Source of the DNA: Spirosoma sp. KCTC 42546
GTDB lineage: Bacteria; Bacteroidota; Bacteroidia; Cytophagales; Spirosomataceae
DNA: 64,000 nt
Assembly: GCF_006965485.1 (NCBI RefSeq)
Contig: NZ_CP041360.1
Location: forward strand, 2,170,001 to 2,234,000
Reading direction: 5' to 3'
Part shown: positions 54,474 through 64,000 of the stretch, one piece after another
Layout of the letters: every line of letters begins with the position of its first letter
How positions within the stretch are numbered: position 1 is the first letter of the stretch
Made by a program: the position numbers and the translations under genes
The notes under the pieces: model-generated
The model's database searches: none
What the model was told of the DNA's origin: nothing
Seen by the model: the letters and a program-made list of their open reading frames with translations, nothing else

Positions 54474-55637
54474 ATGAACCAACAACAAATCCGTCGATTT
54501 TGGCTTACCTGGGCCATAATCTGCCTGTACAACATGGCGCTGGCCCAGCCGCCCCGTGGGCCGCTGGTAGTATCGCCCCAGGTGAACGCCGACAAGACCG
54601 TTACATTCCGCTATCAGGCTCCGCAGGCCAAATCGGTAGAACTAAGTGCGCAGTTTGAGAAAGGCCCCGTGCCCATGGCCAAAGATGCGCAGGGCATCTG
54701 GAGCGTGACGGTTGGCCCTGTCAAGCCCGACATTTACCCCTACAACTTTCGGGTGGATGGCATATCGGTGATGGACCCTGCCAACGTAGCGTTCTTTCCC
54801 AACGAGCGGTTCAAGGCAAGCCTCGTCGACGTGCCCGGCGATCAGCCCCTGATCCATGCCATGCGCGATGTGCCCCACGGTTCCATCAACTACGAATATT
54901 ACCCGTCGATGGAAGGGACAACGGGTTCGCTGGTCGTGTATACGCCACCGGGTTATGACCAGAAGTCAAAACAGAAATACCCGGTCTACTACCTCATCAG
55001 TGGCACAACCGATACCGAAGAGACCTTTTTTAAAGTCGGCAAAACCAACCTGATCCTGGATAATCTGCTAGCCGAAGGCAAAGTGAACCCCATGATCATT
55101 GTCATGCCCTATGGCAACATAGCGGCCCGAGTAGCCGAGCAAAAAGGAGGCTCAAAACCCGCCGACCCAACCGTTCGCGACGGAGCCGATGCGGTGAAAC
55201 GCGCCAACGATTTTGCGACGGATCTGGTGAGTAACGTCATTCCGTACGTCGAGGCAACCTACCGGGCTATTCCCAATCGCGAGAATCGGGCCATTGGTGG
55301 ATTTTCGCGTGGGGGTGGGCAAACGCTACGGACAGCCTTTAGCAATATGGACAAGTTTGCCTGGGTGTGTGCCTACAGTTCGTACTTATCGCCCCAGGAA
55401 ATGGATGGTAACTTCAGCCAGATCGTGGCCAAACCCGACCAGACCAATAAGCAACTCAAACTGCTGTGGGTGAGCGTCGGTAGCGACGACTTTCTGTACA
55501 AAGGCACCGTGGAGTTTATGGACTACCTGAAGGCGAAAAAGGTAAACTACAAAAGCCTGATCACCGACGGCGGCCATACCTGGATGAATGTGAAAACGTA
55601 CGTTGCTGCCACCACGCCACTACTCTTCCAACCCTAA
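54474..55637 (+). CDS. CE1-type esterase with N-terminal CBM48-like domain (1 of 4)
   Basis: This 387-residue exported protein (signal about 1-24) has an early beta-sandwich of the CBM48/E-set type (about 30-120, TFRYQAPQAKSVELSAQF, then GIWSVTVGPVKPDIYPYNF) followed by an alpha/beta hydrolase. Catalytic candidates are Ser278 (GGFSRGGG), Asp338 or Asp339 (VGSDDFLY) and His368 (GGHTW). CE1 enzymes release ferulic acid or acetyl groups from xylan. The segment after the first strands reads YYLISGTTDTEETF where the neighbour has YLIHGGSDTEETW, so the usual oxyanion-loop His-Gly is Ser-Gly, which may alter specificity. Confidence 0.9.
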   Translation: MNQQQIRRFWLTWAIICLYNMALAQPPRGPLVVSPQVNADKTVTFRYQAPQAKSVELSAQFEKGPVPMAKDAQGIWSVTVGPVKPDIYPYNFRVDGISVMDPANVAFFPNERFKASLVDVPGDQPLIHAMRDVPHGSINYEYYPSMEGTTGSLVVYTPPGYDQKSKQKYPVYYLISGTTDTEETFFKVGKTNLILDNLLAEGKVNPMIIVMPYGNIAARVAEQKGGSKPADPTVRDGADAVKRANDFATDLVSNVIPYVEATYRAIPNRENRAIGGFSRGGGQTLRTAFSNMDKFAWVCAYSSYLSPQEMDGNFSQIVAKPDQTNKQLKLLWVSVGSDDFLYKGTVEFMDYLKAKKVNYKSLITDGGHTWMNVKTYVAATTPLLFQP

Positions 55638-55648
55638 TTCCTGCACCC

Positions 55649-57930
<2,282 letters not shown>

Positions 57931-57958
57931 GCAATTTGTCTACTCTTAAATAGGAAGG

Positions 57959-58051
57959 TTTTTTGTCATCCCGAGGAACGAGGGATCTTCGGGTGAGGCT
58001 GATAACACCTCCTGCTACCGAAGATCCCTCGTTCCTCGGGATGACAAAAAA
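57959..58051. repeat. TTTTGTCATCCCGA palindrome with 34-bp perfect arms, inverted copy
   Basis: Arms 57959-57992 and 58018-58051 are exact reverse complements and equal the arms of the copy at 46431. The 25-base loop GTGAGGCTGA...TCCTGCTA is, as reverse complement, close to the loop at 46463-46486 (TAGCAGGA...CAGCCTCA). It lies between the third and fourth esterase genes. Confidence 0.96.
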
Positions 58052-58086
58052 CTCAAAAATTAATTGGTATTAACGAAAAACGATAG

Positions 58087-60018
<1,932 letters not shown>

Positions 60019-60050
60019 AAGAAAGACTCAACTAAAAATCGTTACCGCAT

Positions 60051-61160
60051 ATGCTACTGAAAAAACAGGCCATCGCCATCAGCACGATTGCACTTTTACA
60101 TACGCTCAACCTGCCCAATACGGCGTTCGCCCAACCGATTCCTTCGCTGAAAGATACCTTTAAAAAAGACTTTGGCATTGGAACCGCACTGAATAACGCA
60201 CAGATCGATGAGCGGGACCCTCAGATGACAGCCTTCATTGTGCGTCAGTTCAATAGGGCTACGCCGGAGAATATCATGAAGTCGGCACTGATTCATCCCG
60301 GCTGGGACACCTACAATTTCGAGATGTCCGATAAACTGGTTGCCTTCGGCCAGAAGCACAACATCAAAATCAACGGGCATACATTGGTCTGGCACAGTCA
60401 GTTGCCGTCGTTCATCCGGGGTATTCATAGTGCCGACTCCATCCGGACGTTTTTTACGAATCACATTAAAACGGTCGCTGGTCGCTACGACGGGAAAGTG
60501 CTTTCATGGGATGTTGTCAATGAAGCGCTGAACGAAGATGGGACCATGCGAAAATCCGTTTTCCTGCAATACCTTGGCGATGATTTCGTCACAGAAGCGT
60601 TCCGGCTGGCCCAGCAGGCTGCCCCTAAAACGGAGCTGTACTATAACGATTACAACAACGAACAACCGGCCAAGCGGGCGGGCTGTATCGAACTTGTGAA
60701 AAAGATCAAAGCCGCCGGGGTACGTATCGACGGCGTAGGCATTCAGGGACACTGGCACGTTGGCAAAATACCTCTGAAAGACATTGAAGAGAGCATCCTT
60801 CAGTATTCGGCTCTGGGGGTGAAGGTCATGTTTACCGAACTGGACATCGAAGTACTGCCCCGCAATTTTCAGGGCGCCGACGTCGGCCAGCGCATGACCG
60901 CTAACGCCCAGTCGAACCCGTACCCTGATGCCTTACCCGACAGTGTTCAAACCCAGCTGGCTGCTGATTACGAAGCTCTGTTTAAGTTGTTCCTCAAGCA
61001 TAAAGACAAAGTCACCCGTGTAACGTTCTGGGGTGTAAACGATGGCAATAGCTGGTTGAACAACTGGCCTATCCGCGGCCGAACCAGCTACCCACTGCTA
61101 TTCGACCGGAACAGCCAACCTAAACCCGCTTTTGAGAAGGTGATTGCCCTGAAGAAATAA
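60051..61160 (+). CDS. Endo-1,4-beta-xylanase, glycoside hydrolase family 10
   Basis: This 369-residue exported enzyme (signal about 1-27) has a TIM barrel with the GH10 hallmarks NGHTLVWHSQLPSF, acid/base Glu158 in SWDVVNEAL, and nucleophile Glu263 in MFTELDIEVL. The C-terminal GVNDGNSWLNNWP and PLLFDRNSQPKPAF segments follow. No binding module is attached. It cuts the xylan backbone and is the best single evidence that the locus targets a xylan. It is the last gene of the locus. Confidence 0.96.
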   Translation: MLLKKQAIAISTIALLHTLNLPNTAFAQPIPSLKDTFKKDFGIGTALNNAQIDERDPQMTAFIVRQFNRATPENIMKSALIHPGWDTYNFEMSDKLVAFGQKHNIKINGHTLVWHSQLPSFIRGIHSADSIRTFFTNHIKTVAGRYDGKVLSWDVVNEALNEDGTMRKSVFLQYLGDDFVTEAFRLAQQAAPKTELYYNDYNNEQPAKRAGCIELVKKIKAAGVRIDGVGIQGHWHVGKIPLKDIEESILQYSALGVKVMFTELDIEVLPRNFQGADVGQRMTANAQSNPYPDALPDSVQTQLAADYEALFKLFLKHKDKVTRVTFWGVNDGNSWLNNWPIRGRTSYPLLFDRNSQPKPAFEKVIALKK

Positions 61161-61489
61161 GGATTCTGGGAGATCTGTTTGTAAATGTTGATGATCTTTC
61201 CAACTGCATTAATACAAAACCAGGAAGACACAGTTAATCCTGCAATAAATATACACAGCTCTATTTTGGGGGTATATGGGGTGGTCAATTGCAACGCTGG
61301 AACGGCAATTATTACAATCCGGAAGGCGCATTGAATCAAAAAGAAGAGGTCGCGTATCTGCCCCACGTTGCCCGGTTAAGTGCCGATAGGAAAAGCGTCG
61401 CTGAGCTGGTTCGGGGGCAGATACTAGATGAGAATAGGAAACCCTTTCTGGTGAATCCGTTCCAGGTTAATTTTCTCATCTACTGTCGA
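61161..61489. other. Short gene-free interval
   Basis: A 73-codon plus-strand frame (61289-61510) contains YYNPEGALNQKEEVAYLP but has no recognisable domain and overlaps the end of the next gene. It may be a gene remnant. No repeat or terminator is obvious. Confidence 0.45.
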
Positions 61490-62356
61490 TTAGGAAGGAA
61501 AGCACGTTAACAGAACGCCTGACAACATGAGTAAGCCATCGAAATAAATATAATAGATATAATCTGATGGCTGAGTTGCCATACGCTGGGCCGTTAGACC
61601 CAACAGAATCATTGGGACACTCAGGCAAATAATAGTCCAGGTATGAAGACCTTGTTCGTATAAACTGACAACCGTTAGCCCAAAGCAGACGATGATACTG
61701 TAGAAAAACCAACGAATCTGATTTTCAGGCAGCATCGACGCCATTGTTAACCATTTGGATTGCCGATCAATGGCCCGGTCTCGATAATCGAACCAGAGGG
61801 CAATGCTATAAATAAACAAAAACCGATTCAGGAGCCAGATCCCAATAAATACCCAACCTGGTAATTCAAAAGGTTTTGCAACTATCAATGGGATGGCCGC
61901 TGTAACATAGGTCCACACCAGGGCAAGATAAACAGATTTTAAGACGGCAATGCGACGCAGGATGTTAAAGATTCTCCAGTCAATTTTGGGCGCGGTGTAC
62001 AAAAACGTCAGGAAGACAACAGGTAATAAATCAAGTAAAAAAGGTCGTAAATAATTTAATAGCCAAAGACCTAATCCTGAAGTACAGATAAACAGGAGCA
62101 GTAACGTTGTCTTGTGATGTTGATTCCAGCGACCCCGGTTGGAATAATCTCCTGACGAATCAGTTAAATACCAATGTAGTGAGTAACTACCCAGCGTTCC
62201 CATAAATATGAACGAAAGGAAATACACAGGTAACGTAAATCGGAACAGATAAGCCGTGGTCTGGCACATGATGACCGCACAAACCGCAATGTACATATTG
62301 CTGAAGAGTACGAATTGAAGAAGATCGTCAGAAAATTTAGCGATTCGGTTAAGCAT
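61490..62356 (-). CDS. UbiA-like multi-pass membrane protein
   Basis: This 288-residue protein has eight or nine hydrophobic helices. Segments such as LYTAPKIDWR and the polar motif FDYRDRAIDRQSKW recall the Asp-rich loops of the UbiA prenyltransferase superfamily, but the first Asp-rich motif (NDxxDxxxD) is not seen. Many Bacteroidota encode such proteins without an assigned reaction. It is convergent with the xylanase gene and probably unrelated to the utilization locus. Confidence 0.72.
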   Translation of the reverse strand: MLNRIAKFSDDLLQFVLFSNMYIAVCAVIMCQTTAYLFRFTLPVYFLSFIFMGTLGSYSLHWYLTDSSGDYSNRGRWNQHHKTTLLLLFICTSGLGLWLLNYLRPFLLDLLPVVFLTFLYTAPKIDWRIFNILRRIAVLKSVYLALVWTYVTAAIPLIVAKPFELPGWVFIGIWLLNRFLFIYSIALWFDYRDRAIDRQSKWLTMASMLPENQIRWFFYSIIVCFGLTVVSLYEQGLHTWTIICLSVPMILLGLTAQRMATQPSDYIYYIYFDGLLMLSGVLLTCFPS

Positions 62357-62368
62357 ACCTAAAACAAC

Positions 62369-62557
62369 TCAGAAGATCGGCGATGAAAATTTTGATGATC
62401 TTTTCGCGGTGCCGCACAAAAATCTGGTCACCTCATAGCCAAGTTCGCTGAGTTGCAGGGCGATGTTAGCCGCAATAATCAGGTTGTCCTCTACGACGAG
62501 CAACTTCACGGGGGTGTCCATGGCAGTAAGTGGGCTTTCGTCAAAAAAATAGGCCAA
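62369..62557 (-). pseudogene. Truncated response-regulator receiver domain
   Basis: From ATG 62521 the frame reads MDTPVKLLVVEDNLIIAANI, then QLSELGYEV, the first strand and helix of a receiver domain with the acidic pair ED. It then departs from the family after about 34 residues and stops at 62369. No phosphoacceptor Asp, conserved Lys or effector domain follows. It is a fragment left by deletion or frameshift. The ORF from 62557 adds 12 upstream residues. Confidence 0.7.
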
Positions 62558-62746
62558 AGTAGCGAATCCGAAACGAAGTAAACTTAATTTTTAATAGTTG
62601 TGAAGATCAATGGTCTAATCAAGTGAAGCCATTCGGGAATGGGATGGTTAGTTACAGGCAGTAGACCTTTTTAAGTAGGAAAAGGGCTGGATTAATTTTA
62701 CTAACAGGTTACCCCAAGTTTCTCTGGAACTACTAGTTTGCTGCCA

Positions 62747-63703
62747 ATGAATCGTAGAGATTTTCTTGCCCTGACCACCAGTGCTTCCGCTGGGCTCCCC
62801 TTGTTGCAGTGGGGAGAAGATACCCCAATCCCAATTATTGACACCCACATTCACCTGTTCGACACGACTCGCCCACAAGGTGTGCCCTGGCCGACCCCCA
62901 AAGACCGCCTTCTATACCAGCCCGCCCTTCCAGACCGCTATCGAAAGATAGCAGCGCCCCTCGGAATTGTGGGTTCAATTGCCGTGGAAGCCAGCCCCTG
63001 GCTTGAAGACAATCAGTGGGTACTTGATGTAGCTGCCAGGGACAGGATCATCGTTGGAACCGTGGGTAATCTGGAGCCGGGTAAGCCGGATTTCCGCCAA
63101 CAGCTCGGACGCTTCCAGCGTAATCCTTTGTTTCGCGGTATCCGGTACGGTAACCTTTGGGATCGGGATTTGCCTGGCCAACTGTCGAATCCTAAGGTTG
63201 TAGCGGATCTTGGATTTTTAGCCCAGGCAGGCCTTGTGTTGGATACGGCGAATCCGAATCCTGCTCTACTGGCGGCCATCGTGCGGGTCACGGATCAAGT
63301 ACCAGCGCTGCGGGTAGTTATTGATCATCTTCCCCAAATGGCAACGCCGGCAGAGGCTGTGGCCCTTAAGGCTTACGAAGCCCATTTACAGGAATTGGGT
63401 AAGCGGCCTCAGGTTTATGTGAAGGTCTCGGAAGTGCTGCGTCGAGTGGACGGAAAAATTCCGCAGACACTCAGCTTCTACCGGGCACGACTGGATGAGA
63501 TCTTTGGCATCTTCGGTGAAGATCGGGTGCTGTACGGGAGCGACTGGCCGAACAGCGATCAGTGGTTACCTGTTGACGTAGGGCTGAGCTTAGTGCGTGA
63601 ATACGTCACGGCAAAAGGTAGACCCGTGGCCGAAAAGTACTTCTGGAAGAATTCAGTTGCTGCGTATCACTGGCGGAAGCGCGTTCCGTCACAGCCTGGG
63701 TAG
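62747..63703 (+). CDS. Amidohydrolase-family lactonase-like hydrolase, probably exported
   Basis: I start at ATG 62747 (318 residues), since MNRRDFLALTTSASAG is a Tat-like signal. The amidohydrolase 2 TIM barrel has IIDTHIHLFDT (H34, H36), VVIDHLPQM with a metal-ligand His, and VLYGSDWPNSDQW with the catalytic Asp. Relatives hydrolyse sugar lactones such as L-fuconolactone or L-rhamnonolactone, or pyrone dicarboxylates. Being 1.6 kb from a locus that releases fucose or galactose makes a sugar-lactone role plausible. The adjacent gene context does not prove it. Confidence 0.85.
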   Translation: MNRRDFLALTTSASAGLPLLQWGEDTPIPIIDTHIHLFDTTRPQGVPWPTPKDRLLYQPALPDRYRKIAAPLGIVGSIAVEASPWLEDNQWVLDVAARDRIIVGTVGNLEPGKPDFRQQLGRFQRNPLFRGIRYGNLWDRDLPGQLSNPKVVADLGFLAQAGLVLDTANPNPALLAAIVRVTDQVPALRVVIDHLPQMATPAEAVALKAYEAHLQELGKRPQVYVKVSEVLRRVDGKIPQTLSFYRARLDEIFGIFGEDRVLYGSDWPNSDQWLPVDVGLSLVREYVTAKGRPVAEKYFWKNSVAAYHWRKRVPSQPG

Positions 63704-63754
63704 CCCTAGTGATCAGCTAACCAAATCAGCTTCTTAAGTACTGGGACTTATTTA

Positions 63755-63862
63755 AATGGATAATGAATAATGAATAATGGATAATGGATAATGAATAATG
63801 AATAATGGATGGTTAATGGGTTGATAGTCAATGGCATGTCATTGTTGATTATTCATTATCCA
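63755..63862. repeat. AT-rich palindromic repeat of the AATGGATAATG family, copy 3
   Basis: Tandem GGATAATGAATAATG-like units at the left pair with ATTATTCATTATCC at the right across a loop of about 50 bases. It lies between the amidohydrolase gene and the 3' end of a convergent alpha/beta hydrolase gene. Confidence 0.85.
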
Positions 63863-63874
63863 CCGTTCATTTAC

Positions 63875-64000
63875 TTACTTGTTGAAATGAACGGTGGCAA
63901 ACTTTATGAAATTGTTCCAATCGTAGGCCGTTAAGTTATGCTCCCCTTCCCGAATATGATAGCCTAACGACGCGTTACTAATGGGTTGGTTTATACCTGG
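63875..64000 (-). CDS. C-terminal end of an alpha/beta hydrolase, possibly a CE15-like esterase
   Basis: Forty-one residues and a stop codon are visible on the minus strand: PGINQPI, then LGYHIREGEHNLTAYDWNNF, then IKFATVHFNK. The GYHIREGEHNLTAYDW block with its histidines is typical of the C-terminus of large exported alpha/beta hydrolases, including bacterial glucuronoyl esterases (CE15) and acetyl esterases. The 5' part lies beyond the window. If it is CE15, it would add a xylan-lignin ester activity next to the xylan locus. Confidence 0.6.
   Translation of the reverse strand, partial: PGINQPISNASLGYHIREGEHNLTAYDWNNFIKFATVHFNK

Noticed and set aside
61289..61510. 73-codon plus-strand frame after the xylanase gene
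   Set aside because: No domain, overlaps the end of the convergent UbiA-like gene, and has no signal of translation.

Overview
The window comes from a member of the Bacteroidota, most likely a Spirosoma-like member of the Cytophagales. The evidence is two SusC/SusD pairs, an ECF sigma/FecR/STN-receptor cascade, many LytTR and LytS-type regulators, Bacteroidota-type promoters (TTG, about 17-20 bases, TAnnTTTG), moderate GC content and families of long intergenic palindromes. There is no rRNA operon, CRISPR array, intact phage or insertion sequence. One tRNA gene (Arg, anticodon ACG) lies at 19497-19570. Genus and substrate assignments are inferences; no database search was possible.

Layout. 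(1) 1-6941, minus strand: a SusC/SusD pair followed by an alkaline-phosphatase-superfamily enzyme and a metallophosphoesterase cut by the left edge, so a candidate phosphorus-scavenging locus. (2) 7141-11887, minus: an ECF sigma factor with a long membrane-anchored C-terminal extension, a TPR sensor histidine kinase, a small ORF and a LytTR response regulator. (3) 12517-16192, minus: a proposed phosphonate pair (FAD oxidoreductase and phosphonatase-like HAD hydrolase) and nicotinate phosphoribosyltransferase. (4) 16316-19570, plus: sigma-54, a membrane protein, an enoyl-CoA hydratase/isomerase and tRNA-Arg. (5) 20253-29587: a stand-alone LytTR protein (plus), then, on the minus strand, three LytS-type kinases, a lipoprotein gene split over three frames, a carboxypeptidase-regulatory-like lipoprotein, a beta-propeller lipoprotein, a hemerythrin-like protein and a VOC protein. 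(6) 30215-33338: a PHP-type metallohydrolase (plus), then a DedA protein and a LytTR/small-membrane-protein operon (minus). (7) 34754-61160, plus: a large polysaccharide utilization locus. (8) 61490-64000: a UbiA-like membrane protein, a broken response regulator, a lactonase-like amidohydrolase and the 3' end of an alpha/beta hydrolase.

How the main locus works together (inference from families). The ECF sigma factor and FecR-like anti-sigma are expected to answer a signal from the STN domain of the SusC receptor. SusD and SusC bind and import oligosaccharides. The exported enzymes are GH10 xylanase, two GH43, GH127 beta-L-arabinofuranosidase, GH95, GH29, a CE6/SASA-type acetylesterase, and four CE1-type esterase proteins with five catalytic domains. 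They fit the breakdown of a heavily esterified arabinoxylan carrying arabinose and fucose or L-galactose decorations. A secreted VOC protein in the middle of the operon has no obvious role.

The most unusual sequence structure is a set of near-perfect long inverted repeats between genes. One family (TTTTGTCATCCCGA core) occurs at least five times in full and twice in collapsed form, mainly inside the utilization locus. Two copies share an asymmetric loop in opposite orientations, as expected of a small mobile palindromic element. Other families recur elsewhere. The LytTR regulator whose gene overlaps by four bases a two-helix membrane protein gene (32671-33338) resembles the arrangement of streptococcal LytTR regulatory systems and is the best candidate here for an undescribed regulatory system.
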